Shown here in pieces: positions 17,591 through 26,164 of a DNA stretch of 64,000 nucleotides. The notes below the pieces were generated by a model that saw only the letters and a list, made by a program, of their open reading frames with translations, did no database searches and was not told the origin of the DNA. Origin of the DNA: Gelidibacter salicanalis (GTDB lineage: Bacteria > Bacteroidota > Bacteroidia > Flavobacteriales > Flavobacteriaceae); assembly GCF_007997285.1 (NCBI RefSeq), contig NZ_VORX01000003.1, positions 62,001 through 126,000 of the forward strand, given 5' to 3'. The first letter of the stretch is position 1. Every line of letters starts with the position of its first letter. Position numbers and translations under genes: made by a program.

Positions 17591-18911
17591 GCTGCTTTTT
17601 AAACATATTGACAATAGTGCCCTTATTGTCTTCCGGATTATTTTCGGATTTTTAATTATTATGGAAAGCGTCGGGGCCATTTACACGGGATGGATCCGTC
17701 GCACCCTAATGGATCCGCAAGTCACCTTTTCATTTATTGGGTTTGAATGGCTTCAACCTCTACCAGGAAATGGCATGTACTTTTATTACGGTGTGATGGG
17801 CCTGTGTGGACTATTTGTGATGATTGGTTACAAATACCGTTGGAGTATGTTGGCGTTTACTATCTTATGGACGGGCACCTATTTAATGCAAAAATCATCT
17901 TACAATAACCACTATTATCTGTTAATACTGCTAAGTGCGATCATGGTCATTCAACCGGCCCATAAATACCTCTCGGTAGATGCCAAGTTAAATCCAAAAA
18001 TTAAGATGATTTCCATGCCCCATTGGTGTGCCTTGGTGTTCATATTGCAAATGTTTATCGTTTATACCTACGGGGCGATTGCAAAGATCTATCCGGATTG
18101 GCTAGATGCTTCCGTGGCCGAAATCCTCATGAAGGGCAAAAAAGATTACTTTTTAGTGGGGGAACTTCTGCAGCAGCGTTGGACGCGTTATTCCATAGCC
18201 TATTTTGGAATCCTTTTTGATGCGCTGATTATTCCGTTCTTACTGTGGAACCGCACCAGAAAATTTGCTTTTTTTGCCTCTATTTTCTTCCATTTATTTA
18301 ATTCGTTTATTTTTCAAATTGGTATTTTTCCGTATTTATCCTTGGCCTTGGCCTTATTTTTCTTTCCCACCAAGACCATACATGGTATATTTTTAAAACG
18401 AAAACCATTTTATGAAGGAGAAGAGGTGATTGTTCCCAACTATCATCAACCGTTTATGGTCGTTTTGATTGTATATTTTATTATCCAAATTGGCTTGCCG
18501 TTACGCCACTGGTTTTTTAAAGATGACGTGTTATGGACAGAGGAAGGCCACCGTTTGTCCTGGCGGATGATGTTGCGCGCCAAAAGCGGACATACCACTT
18601 TTAAAGTTGTAGACGCGCAAACCAACCAACAAATTCCTATCCAAATAGAAGATCTCCTCTCCCCTAAACAATTGCGAACGGTCAGTACAAAACCAGACGT
18701 TATTTGGCAATTTTCCCAACGTTTAAAACGCTTGTATGCAGCGCAAGGACGCGAGGTCAAAGTGTATGTTAAGGCGTATGTGCGCGTGAACGGAGGCGAA
18801 TTGAAACAACTGATCGATCCTGAAGTTGATTTGGCCAATGAAGAATGGCATCCTTTTAAGCACAGCGATTGGCTGCTCCCTTCGCAACAAGAAAAATTAC
18901 CTAAAGATTAA
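17583..18911 (+). CDS. HTTM-domain membrane protein, vitamin K-dependent gamma-carboxylase-like
   Basis: Membrane protein of 442 residues with several hydrophobic helices between about 10 and 310, followed by a soluble tail of about 130 residues. The pattern (DNSALIVFRIIFG at the start, YNNHYYLLILLS near 107-118, HWCALVFILQMFIVYTYGAIAKI near 147-168, FFHLFNSFIFQIGIFPY near 237-253) is that of the HTTM/VKG-carboxylase family. Animal members carboxylate glutamate using reduced vitamin K. Flavobacteria make menaquinone, which could serve as cofactor, but no bacterial substrate is evident. The start overlaps the ribF end by 8 bases. Enzymatic activity is inferred only from the family. Confidence 0.82.
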   Translation: MHKLLFKHIDNSALIVFRIIFGFLIIMESVGAIYTGWIRRTLMDPQVTFSFIGFEWLQPLPGNGMYFYYGVMGLCGLFVMIGYKYRWSMLAFTILWTGTYLMQKSSYNNHYYLLILLSAIMVIQPAHKYLSVDAKLNPKIKMISMPHWCALVFILQMFIVYTYGAIAKIYPDWLDASVAEILMKGKKDYFLVGELLQQRWTRYSIAYFGILFDALIIPFLLWNRTRKFAFFASIFFHLFNSFIFQIGIFPYLSLALALFFFPTKTIHGIFLKRKPFYEGEEVIVPNYHQPFMVVLIVYFIIQIGLPLRHWFFKDDVLWTEEGHRLSWRMMLRAKSGHTTFKVVDAQTNQQIPIQIEDLLSPKQLRTVSTKPDVIWQFSQRLKRLYAAQGREVKVYVKAYVRVNGGELKQLIDPEVDLANEEWHPFKHSDWLLPSQQEKLPKD

Positions 18912-19020
18912 TTTGTTTTTATTGATTCCACCTTCCTAGAGATAAAATTGGGCCAACTGTCCTGTTATCGCGACGCAGATGCCCAAAATTTCCTTATTTT
19001 AGCCATCAAATTAAAGAATT

Positions 19021-20289
19021 ATGTTACAAGTACCATTTATTAGAGAAAACCGCGACCGCGTGATTGAGGCATTGAAGAAGAGAAATCTGGAAGCCACACA
19101 AATGATTGATGAAGTCATCACCCTAGATGAAAACAGACGGCGCTTACAAACCGAATTGGATAATACTTTAGCAGAATCCAACGGTTTATCTAAAGAAATT
19201 GGCAACTTGTACAAATCCGGTCAGGCTGATAAAGCGAATGGATTAAAAGAACGTACCGGAGAGCTTAAAGAGAGTTCAAAAACACTTGGAGACGAACTTA
19301 ACACGACCATTGAAAATTTAAACCAGCTGCTTTACAAACTTCCAAATGTGCCTCATGACAGTGTTCCTGCTGGAAGTACTGAGGACGATAATGAAGAAAT
19401 TTTCAAAAAAGGAGATATTCCAAAATTGCACGATAATGCGCTGCCGCACTGGGAGTTGGCAAAAAAATATGACATCATCGATTTTGAACTGGGCAATAAA
19501 ATTACCGGCGCAGGATTTCCAGTGTATAAAGGCAAAGGTGCCCGTTTACAACGCGCGTTAATTGCCTATTTCCTCGATAAAAATACAGCGGCGGGGTATA
19601 CGGAATACCAGTTACCACTCCTAGTGAATGAAGCTTCAGGTTTCGGAACGGGACAACTGCCGGATAAAGAAGGGCAAATGTATCATATAACTGAAGATAA
19701 TTTGTATTTAATTCCTACCGCAGAAGTACCTGGAACTAATATCTTTAGGGATGAATTATTAAACGAATCTGATTTACCAATTGGCATAACAGGTTACACA
19801 CCATGTTTTAGACGGGAAGCCGGAAGTTATGGCGCTCATGTAAGAGGCCTAAACCGTTTGCACCAATTTGATAAAGTTGAGATTTTACGTGTTGAACATC
19901 CCAACAATTCTTACAAGGCTCTTGATGCCATGGTGGAACACGTTAAAGGCATTTTGGATGAATTAAAATTACCGTACCGCGTATTGCGTTTGTGTGGTGG
20001 CGACCTAGGATTCACCTCAGCGCTCACCTATGATTTTGAAGTGTTTTCTACCGCGCAAGACCGTTGGTTAGAGATTTCTTCAGTATCCAATTTTGAAACG
20101 TTTCAGGCAAATCGCTTAAAACTCCGGTTTAAAAATGCCGAGGGAAAAAATGAATTGGCACATACACTCAACGGAAGTTCCTTGGCCTTGCCTCGCGTTT
20201 TAGCGGGAATTTTAGAGAACTATCAAACCGAAACGGGCATTACAATACCTGAGGTTTTGAGATCTTATACAGGTTTTGACAATATCTAA
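19021..20289 (+). CDS. serS: Serine--tRNA ligase
   Basis: Class IIa synthetase that charges tRNA-Ser (and tRNA-Sec where present). It has 422 residues with the N-terminal long antiparallel coiled coil (about 27-105) that contacts the tRNA variable arm. Motif 2 (CFRREAGSYG with RGLNRLHQF) and motif 3 (LALPRVLAGILENYQ) are intact. The ATG at 19021 gives the standard MLQVPFIRENRDRVIEAL opening. It is a single gene, 109 bases after the HTTM gene. Confidence 0.97.
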   Translation: MLQVPFIRENRDRVIEALKKRNLEATQMIDEVITLDENRRRLQTELDNTLAESNGLSKEIGNLYKSGQADKANGLKERTGELKESSKTLGDELNTTIENLNQLLYKLPNVPHDSVPAGSTEDDNEEIFKKGDIPKLHDNALPHWELAKKYDIIDFELGNKITGAGFPVYKGKGARLQRALIAYFLDKNTAAGYTEYQLPLLVNEASGFGTGQLPDKEGQMYHITEDNLYLIPTAEVPGTNIFRDELLNESDLPIGITGYTPCFRREAGSYGAHVRGLNRLHQFDKVEILRVEHPNNSYKALDAMVEHVKGILDELKLPYRVLRLCGGDLGFTSALTYDFEVFSTAQDRWLEISSVSNFETFQANRLKLRFKNAEGKNELAHTLNGSSLALPRVLAGILENYQTETGITIPEVLRSYTGFDNI

Positions 20290-20408
20290 TTTGCAAGAAA
20301 TAACCTACAGGTTTTAGATGAAACGCTAAATTAAGACGTTGTTCGACGAATAATTGTCATATTTTTTTGATTTTAAGAATATTTTATTCATGTTAGTGTT
20401 TTCAAATA

Positions 20409-20416
20409 TAAATTTG
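20409..20416 (+). promoter_or_regulatory. -7 box before the 22-codon peptide
   Basis: TAAATTTG is an exact TAnnTTTG match and ends six bases before the ATG at 20423, so the transcript would be leaderless or nearly so. Confidence 0.45.
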
Positions 20417-20422
20417 TTTTAC

Positions 20423-20491
20423 ATGAAAAATTTTATGAGACTTTTAATACTCATCTCCTTGGTGGTATTAATGATTAAAGTTTTGATTTAA
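20423..20491 (+). CDS. Putative 22-residue hydrophobic peptide
   Basis: The frame starts MKNFMRLLILISLVVLM and ends KVLI with TAA: two positive residues, then about 16 hydrophobic residues, i.e. one transmembrane segment. It has an exact -7 box directly upstream and a strong terminator about 100 bases downstream. Such frames can be membrane peptides, type I toxins or chance. No antisense RNA partner is evident. Support is positional only. Confidence 0.4.
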   Translation: MKNFMRLLILISLVVLMIKVLI

Positions 20492-20588
20492 ATAGCATTT
20501 CATCCTAAACATATAAAGAAAACCACACAGAATAATTGAATCATTTTATATAATTAATGGTTAATAGCACATTTATTTTGATGGTAAT

Positions 20589-20618
20589 GCCCAAACGTTC
20601 GTTTGGGCTTTTCTTTTA
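20589..20618 (+). terminator. Intrinsic terminator before the TPR gene
   Basis: GCCCAAACG (20589-20597) and CGTTTGGGC (20600-20608) form a stem (effectively 7 bp with a 6-base loop) followed by a T-rich tract. Confidence 0.8.
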
Positions 20619-20654
20619 TTAAAACATTCACTATCCCGAGCCCTTTTAAGTGCT

Positions 20655-20662
20655 TATTTTTA
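20655..20662 (+). promoter_or_regulatory. Possible -7 box of the TPR gene
   Basis: TATTTTTA, one mismatch from the consensus and identical to the octamer before ribF, ends 14 bases before the ATG. Confidence 0.35.
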
Positions 20663-20676
20663 CATAAATTAGTCAA

Positions 20677-22461
20677 ATGAAAGCGTTTTTTAGTGTGCTA
20701 TTCTTCTGCCTTGGGTTGTTATCACATTCACAAAATGTTGATGAACAATTGGCTGCGGACTACTATAAACGTGGAGAATTTGAAAAAGCACTACTATCTT
20801 ATCAAAAGCTTTACGAGGCACAGCCCAGCAATTATAACTTTGTTTTTAAATTGATCGAAATCTATCAGGAGCTTGAACAATTTGATGCTGCTGAAACCCT
20901 GATCAGTTCCAAAATGGTCCAATATCGCAATCCATCCCTCATCATTGAGTTGGGCTATAACTTTCAATTGCGGAATCAAATGGACAAGGCGACTGCCCAT
21001 TACGAGGAAGCATTCACCCATCTGGAAGAGCGTCCGGAATATGCTGCGCTCATTGCCCGACAATTTGAACGTCATTCATTATTGGAATACGCTATAAAAA
21101 GTTACAACAAAGGAATGGAACTCAATCCTGAGCTTAATTTTTATCGTGAATTGGCCAGCGTTTATGGTGAACAAGGCAATGTAGAGCAACTTTTTAGCAA
21201 TTATATGGCGTATGTAGAACTTAGGCCAGAAAACCTGAACAGCGTCAAACACGAGTTCAGCAATTTCGTTTCTGAGCATAAAGATCAGGAGAATAACAGG
21301 CTGCTTAAAAGACTCTTACTAAAAAAAATACAAACTCATCCCGACACTTATTGGTATGAACTCTTGAGTTGGTTATACATTCAAGAAAAAGATTACAACA
21401 AAGCGTTTACTCAAGAAAAAGCCTTATACATGCGCCAACGTGAAAGTTTACATCGGATTATTGAAGTTGCATTGATCGCTCATAACGATAATGACAACGC
21501 GATAGCTTCAGAAATTTTCAACTATATTTTAAAGCACACCCAAGATATTGGCACCATCATTGAAGTCCACCAACATTTACTAAACATTGCCACTGCTGAG
21601 GCCACTCCAAAAGAGTTTCCCACAATTGCAGAACGGTATCAATCCCTGTTTGCGACTTACGGAAAAACCCAGCAGACCTTGGCACTTCAAATTGCCTATG
21701 CCAACTTTTTGGCCTTTCAGCAAAATAAAACGGGCGAGGCAAGCCAATTTTTAAAGGAAGCCTTACAACTCAAAAGTTCTTCAGTACAACAAGCCACCGT
21801 AAAGATGGCTTTAGCTGACATTTTAGTGTTGCAGGAGAAATTTAATGAAGCGCTTATTTATTATACGCAAATACAATCCAATTTAAAGAATAGCCCTATT
21901 GCACAGGAAGCCCGTTTTAAAGTGGCTCAAACCAGTTACTATAAAGGTGATTTTGAATGGGCAGAATCCCAATTGAAAGTGCTAAAATCTTCTACTAGCC
22001 AACTGATTGCGAATGATGCGTTGGACTTGAAATTGCTCATTTCAGACAATAAATATGAAGACTCGCTACACGTCGCTTTAAAACTGTATGCTAAAGCAGA
22101 TTTGATGGCTTTTCAAAATAAGACTGATGCTGCCATTGCACTTCTAGACCGCGTGTTGACAGAGCATAAAGGCGAAAGCATAGAAGACCAAGCCCTTTTT
22201 AAACAAGCGGAATTATACCAACAAAAAAAACTATACGAGAAGGCCATTGCCAATTATGAAACTATAATAGCCCATTATAGTGATGGTATTTTAGCGGACG
22301 ACGCTTATTTTCATTTGGCCGAATTGTACGCTAAGATTCTTGACCAACCTGATATGGCCAAGGCATTATACGAGAAAATCATCTTCAACCATCAAGACAG
22401 CATCTATTTTGTGGAGGCACGAAAACAATTTAGAATGTTGCGTGGGGATGCCATTAATTAA
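20677..22461 (+). CDS. Secreted tetratricopeptide-repeat protein
   Basis: A protein of 594 residues with a signal peptide cleaved after about residue 18 (SHSQ) and TPR-type helical pairs through almost the whole length. Clear repeats include GEFEKALLSYQKLYEAQPSN (about 34-53), LEYAIKSYNKGMELNPELN and LYEKAIANYETIIAHYSDG, and the repeats run to the C-terminus. It should act in the periplasm as a protein-interaction scaffold. No catalytic domain is visible. It sits between the housekeeping genes serS and rsmA with its own promoter-like site, so context does not reveal a partner. Confidence 0.88.
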   Translation: MKAFFSVLFFCLGLLSHSQNVDEQLAADYYKRGEFEKALLSYQKLYEAQPSNYNFVFKLIEIYQELEQFDAAETLISSKMVQYRNPSLIIELGYNFQLRNQMDKATAHYEEAFTHLEERPEYAALIARQFERHSLLEYAIKSYNKGMELNPELNFYRELASVYGEQGNVEQLFSNYMAYVELRPENLNSVKHEFSNFVSEHKDQENNRLLKRLLLKKIQTHPDTYWYELLSWLYIQEKDYNKAFTQEKALYMRQRESLHRIIEVALIAHNDNDNAIASEIFNYILKHTQDIGTIIEVHQHLLNIATAEATPKEFPTIAERYQSLFATYGKTQQTLALQIAYANFLAFQQNKTGEASQFLKEALQLKSSSVQQATVKMALADILVLQEKFNEALIYYTQIQSNLKNSPIAQEARFKVAQTSYYKGDFEWAESQLKVLKSSTSQLIANDALDLKLLISDNKYEDSLHVALKLYAKADLMAFQNKTDAAIALLDRVLTEHKGESIEDQALFKQAELYQQKKLYEKAIANYETIIAHYSDGILADDAYFHLAELYAKILDQPDMAKALYEKIIFNHQDSIYFVEARKQFRMLRGDAIN

Positions 22462-22613
22462 AAGCTGAATATTTTTCTAAGATTGGCAACCTAAGTTCTA
22501 CTAAATAAGACAGAATTTTTTTGATCTCAGACAAGAACTTCTGTAATTTGCGCGATATTGTTTAACGCAATTAATCAGCACATGGTACCATCAACTGCAA
22601 GGTATTTGGTACT

Positions 22614-22621
22614 TATTTTTT
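22614..22621 (+). promoter_or_regulatory. Possible -7 box of the DUF4286 gene
   Basis: TATTTTTT, a further variant of the octamer seen before ribF and the TPR gene, lies 13 bases before the ATG at 22635. Confidence 0.25.
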
Positions 22622-22634
22622 AAACTTGAAAACT

Positions 22635-22958
22635 ATGATTATATATAACGTCACTTCTAACGTAGCCGCGAGCGTTCACGACAAATGGCTAGCTTGGATT
22701 AAGGAACACATTCCGCATGTATTGGCAACAGGCCATTTTACAGAAGCGAAATTGAGCAAAGTATTGGTGGAAGAACACGAAGGCGCCGTTACCTATTCAG
22801 TGCAATATCGAGCTAAATCTAGAGAAGCATTGGACAGGTATTATGCAAATGATGCCGAGAAACTCCGCAACGAATCGTTAAGGCTATTTGGCGATAAAGT
22901 ATTGGCATTTCGCACGGAACTGGAATTGATAGATGAATATGCGGTAAAGGGGAATTAA
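22635..22958 (+). CDS. DUF4286 family protein
   Basis: Small cytoplasmic protein of 107 residues in the DUF4286 family, which has a ferredoxin-like fold. The opening MIIYNVTSNV, followed by WLAWIKEHIPHVLATGHF, is the family hallmark and fixes the start at 22635. A TTG nine bases upstream is unlikely to be used. Its function is unknown. It precedes rsmA, a common neighbour in flavobacteria. Confidence 0.88.
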   Translation: MIIYNVTSNVAASVHDKWLAWIKEHIPHVLATGHFTEAKLSKVLVEEHEGAVTYSVQYRAKSREALDRYYANDAEKLRNESLRLFGDKVLAFRTELELIDEYAVKGN

Positions 22959-23075
22959 ATTTATGCGTAGAGAAAATTGCTTGTTTCTAGACCTAAAAAA
23001 AAATCTCACTAACTTCGCACCATAAAATCCAGGCTTCGCATTACGAGTCATCACCTTCACTAAACCATTTTATTC

Positions 23076-23867
23076 GTGTCAAAAGATCATCAAGTAAGAG
23101 CAAAAAAACACCTTGGTCAACATTTCCTGACTGATGAAAGTATTGCCGAAAAAATTGCCGATTCCCTTACCTACCAAGGGTATGACCACGTTTTAGAAAT
23201 TGGTCCTGGGATGGGTGTGCTCACCAAATATCTATTAAAAAAAGACATTACCACGCATGTTATTGAGATTGATAGGGATTCTGTGGCCTATTTGCAGAAC
23301 AATTATCTCAATTTAGCAGAACGGATTATTGAAAAAGACTTTTTAAAATACAATCTCAAAGAGGTTTTTGAAGAACATCCTTTCGCCATTATTGGGAATT
23401 TTCCTTATAATATTTCATCGCAAATCCTGTTCAAAACCTTGGAAATGCGCGATCAGATTCCTGAATTCTCGGGCATGTTCCAAAAAGAAGTAGCCTTACG
23501 CATCTGTTCTAAAGAAGGCAGCAAAGTGTACGGCATCCTATCCGTATTGACGCAGGCATTTTATGACGCAACATATTTGTTTACCGTCCCGCCAAATGTG
23601 TTCAATCCGCCACCAAAAGTAGATTCTGGCGTCTTGTTATTGACCAGAAAGGAAAATTACACGCTACCATGCGACGAAAAACTATTTTTCAGAGTCGTAA
23701 AAACAGGATTTCAACAGCGGAGAAAAACACTGCGGAACAGTTTAAAATCATTCGATTTATCTGAAAATTTAAAATCAAATCCTATCTTTGACCAGCGCCC
23801 AGAACAGTTAAGCGTAGCACAGTTTATCGCTCTGACCCAACTGATAGAAAACGACAATAAGTCTTAA
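23076..23867 (+). CDS. rsmA: 16S rRNA (A1518/A1519) dimethyltransferase
   Basis: KsgA-type methyltransferase that dimethylates two adenines in the 3' hairpin of 16S rRNA during 30S maturation. It has 263 residues from a GTG start ([20 protein letters not shown], the standard opening). The SAM site [10 protein letters not shown] lies near 42-51, the acidic ribose-binding residue in HVIEID, and the adenine-binding NFPY motif in [12 protein letters not shown]. It lies 13 bases before mgtE and is probably co-transcribed with it. Confidence 0.96.
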   Translation: MSKDHQVRAKKHLGQHFLTDESIAEKIADSLTYQGYDHVLEIGPGMGVLTKYLLKKDITTHVIEIDRDSVAYLQNNYLNLAERIIEKDFLKYNLKEVFEEHPFAIIGNFPYNISSQILFKTLEMRDQIPEFSGMFQKEVALRICSKEGSKVYGILSVLTQAFYDATYLFTVPPNVFNPPPKVDSGVLLLTRKENYTLPCDEKLFFRVVKTGFQQRRKTLRNSLKSFDLSENLKSNPIFDQRPEQLSVAQFIALTQLIENDNKS

Positions 23868-23880
23868 AAAAGCACACCAT

Positions 23881-25254
23881 TTGACTGACGAGAGAGAGAA
23901 CATACAATTTGAGCTTACAGACGAACTCATTGAACAGGTACAACACCTCATCAAGGTCAAAGATGACGAGGAGTTAAACCGGCTTTTAATGGAGTTCCAT
24001 TACGCTGATATTGCCGAAATTCTGGATGAAGTTGATCTTGATGAGGCCATGTATGTGATCAAACTCCTCGATTCTGAAACCACTTCAGAAGTGTTGATGG
24101 AGTTGGATGAAGATAACCGTGAAAAAGTCTTACGCAACCTTTCCTCAAAAGAAATTGCTGATGAAGTTGGTGCCTTAGACACGGATGATGCGGCAGATAT
24201 TATTGCCGAACTCTCCGAAGAACGTCAGCGCGAAGTCATTCATCATATTGAAGACGCAGGTCATAAGGCGGAAATCACAGAACTTCTTGCTTACGATGAG
24301 GACACTGCGGGTGGTCTTATGGCCAAAGAGTTGGTCAAAGTTTACGAAACCTGGACAGTTGAAGGTTGTTTGCGTCGCATTAGAGGTCAAGCCAAAGATG
24401 TGACGAGAGTGCACTCTATTTACGTTGTAAACAAACAAAATAAACTGGTTGGACGCCTCTCTTTAAAAGATTTAATTGTTGCCAAAAGCACCGAAAAGAT
24501 AGCGGATATCTACATCAAAAGTGTGGATTATGTAAAAGTTGATGAAGATCCGGAAGAAGTGGCGAAAATTATGGCGAAATATGACTTGGAAGCCATTCCT
24601 GTAGTGGACGATGATATGGTGTTGTTGGGCCGTATTACCATTGACGACATTATTGATGTCTTACGTGAAGAAGCGGATAAAGATTACCAATTGGCGGCAG
24701 GTATTACCGCTGATGTAGAGGCTGATGACAGCATTTGGCAATTGACCAAAGCACGCCTGCCATGGCTGCTTATTGGGATGTTTGGTGGGATTGGCGCCGC
24801 TAGTATCATTAATGGTTTTAGCGATGCGATGCTAAAATTTCCTGCCCTATTATTATTTATTCCTTTAGTACAGGCCACTGCCGGTAATGTGGGTGTACAA
24901 TCCTCCGCGATTGTGGTACAAGGTTTGGCAAATGACACTATTGATGGCAACATCATAAAACGACTGTTTAAAGAAATGCTTTTGGGCTTAGTGAACGGAC
25001 TCGCCATTGCCATAGTTGTATTATTTATCAGTCATTTCGGATTTAAAACCACCTATTACGAATCCATGACCATTTGCATCGCACTGATCACGGTCATTGT
25101 TATGGCCGCCCTCATTGGCACATTTATTCCTATCTTCCTAGACAAACGCGGCATAGATGCGGCAGTAGCTACCGGACCATTTATCACTACCAGTAATGAT
25201 ATCTTTGGTATTATGACCTATTTCCTAATCGCCAAATTGATTCTTGGATTCTAA
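23881..25254 (+). CDS. mgtE: Magnesium transporter MgtE
   Basis: Mg2+-gated magnesium channel of the inner membrane, 457 residues. The N-terminal superhelical domain (about 20-130) is full of Leu/Asp/Glu repeats. Two CBS domains follow (about 140-260), then the plug helix and five transmembrane helices (about 290-457) with the pore signature PLVQATAGNVGVQSSAIVVQG. Cytosolic Mg2+ bound to the acidic N and CBS domains closes the pore in relatives. The start is TTG at 23881, 13 bases after rsmA; no better start exists upstream. Confidence 0.95.
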   Translation: MTDERENIQFELTDELIEQVQHLIKVKDDEELNRLLMEFHYADIAEILDEVDLDEAMYVIKLLDSETTSEVLMELDEDNREKVLRNLSSKEIADEVGALDTDDAADIIAELSEERQREVIHHIEDAGHKAEITELLAYDEDTAGGLMAKELVKVYETWTVEGCLRRIRGQAKDVTRVHSIYVVNKQNKLVGRLSLKDLIVAKSTEKIADIYIKSVDYVKVDEDPEEVAKIMAKYDLEAIPVVDDDMVLLGRITIDDIIDVLREEADKDYQLAAGITADVEADDSIWQLTKARLPWLLIGMFGGIGAASIINGFSDAMLKFPALLLFIPLVQATAGNVGVQSSAIVVQGLANDTIDGNIIKRLFKEMLLGLVNGLAIAIVVLFISHFGFKTTYYESMTICIALITVIVMAALIGTFIPIFLDKRGIDAAVATGPFITTSNDIFGIMTYFLIAKLILGF

Positions 25255-26134
25255 GTCACAAAATCACAATCAAAAATTCCTTCCCTTCTTTCAAGGGAAG
25301 GTGCATTCAATTCCACAAAAGGAATTGAAGTCGGAAGGGTTTTTAATTACTAAAAATCATTCAAATCTAGGGTGCACAGCAATTTAATTTTTATAAATCA
25401 TTAAACCACCTCGCCTCCTGATGCTCTCCGGCATCAGAAGCCACTCCTCCTTAAATAGGATTAGAATTTCAAGTTCTTAACACAAAACTCAATACAGCAA
25501 TACCAAAAATTCCTTCCCTTATTTCAAGGGAAGGTGGATTCAATTCCAGAAAAGGAATTGAAGACGGAAGGGTTTTTAATTACATCGAAACACTTTAATT
25601 CAGTATAAATATCAATTAACTATTTAAGGATTTTTGAACCACCTCGTCTTCTGATGCTCCCAGAAATCAAAAACTACTCCTCCTTGAAAGAAGGAGAATT
25701 CTCGATGTTTTATAACAATCCATCAATTAAAACATAACCAAAAATTCCTTCCCTTCTCAAGGGAAGGTGGATTCAATTCCAGAAAAGGAATTGAAGACGG
25801 AAGGGTTTTTAGTATCTCAAAAACCAAAATCCAATTGAGCTTATATTAAACTCATATTGATTATTAAACCACCTCGCCTCCTGATTCTCTCCAGAATCAG
25901 AAGCCACTCCTCCTTCAAAAGAAGGAGAATTCTCGATGTTTTATAACAATCCATCAATTAAAACATAACCAAAAATTCCTTCCCTTCTCAAGGGAAGATG
26001 GATTCAATTCCAGAAAAGGAATTGAAGACGGAAGGGTTTTTCAATTAAAAAAAGCAAACCCAATCCTTACATTCTTCACTCACATCCTTAAAAGTAGCCA
26101 GGCTTTTCTTAATTTTGATACATTAACTTTTAAA
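25255..26134. other. Gene-free 880-base region filled by an alternating repeat array
   Basis: No coding frame is supported between mgtE and the dehydrogenase gene. The region consists of four A repeats and three B repeats in strict alternation (25272-26041), with unique AT-rich sequence between them. Confidence 0.9.
25272..26041. repeat. Alternating A-B-A-B-A-B-A structured repeat array
   Basis: A copies lie at 25272-25350, 25505-25583, 25740-25810 and 25971-26041. B copies lie near 25403-25470, 25637-25710 and 25866-25936. The period is about 229-235 bases. Each A unit carries two hairpins: CCTTCCCTT with AAGGGAAGG (one base off in copy 4), and TTCAATTCC with GGAATTGAA. It is also bounded by imperfect inverted ends (AAAAATTCCTTCC and GGAAGGGTTTTT). 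B units carry CTGATGC/GCATCAG (first copy) or CTGATTC/GAATCAG (third copy), a paired change, and in copies 2 and 3 a second hairpin CTCCTT/AAGGAG or TCCTTC/GAAGGA. Copies 2 and 3 of B share an extra identical tail, so part of the array grew by duplication. Confidence 0.92.
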
Positions 26135-26164
26135 ATGAGAATCCTGTATCCTCAGGAAAACAGC

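Larger units (their letters stand above)
20290..20676 (+). other. Spacer with a 22-codon peptide gene and a terminator
   Basis: This 387-base spacer between serS and the TPR gene holds the short frame at 20423-20491 with its own -7 box, a strong terminator at 20589-20618 and the possible promoter of the TPR gene at 20655. Nothing else is recognisable. Confidence 0.6.
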
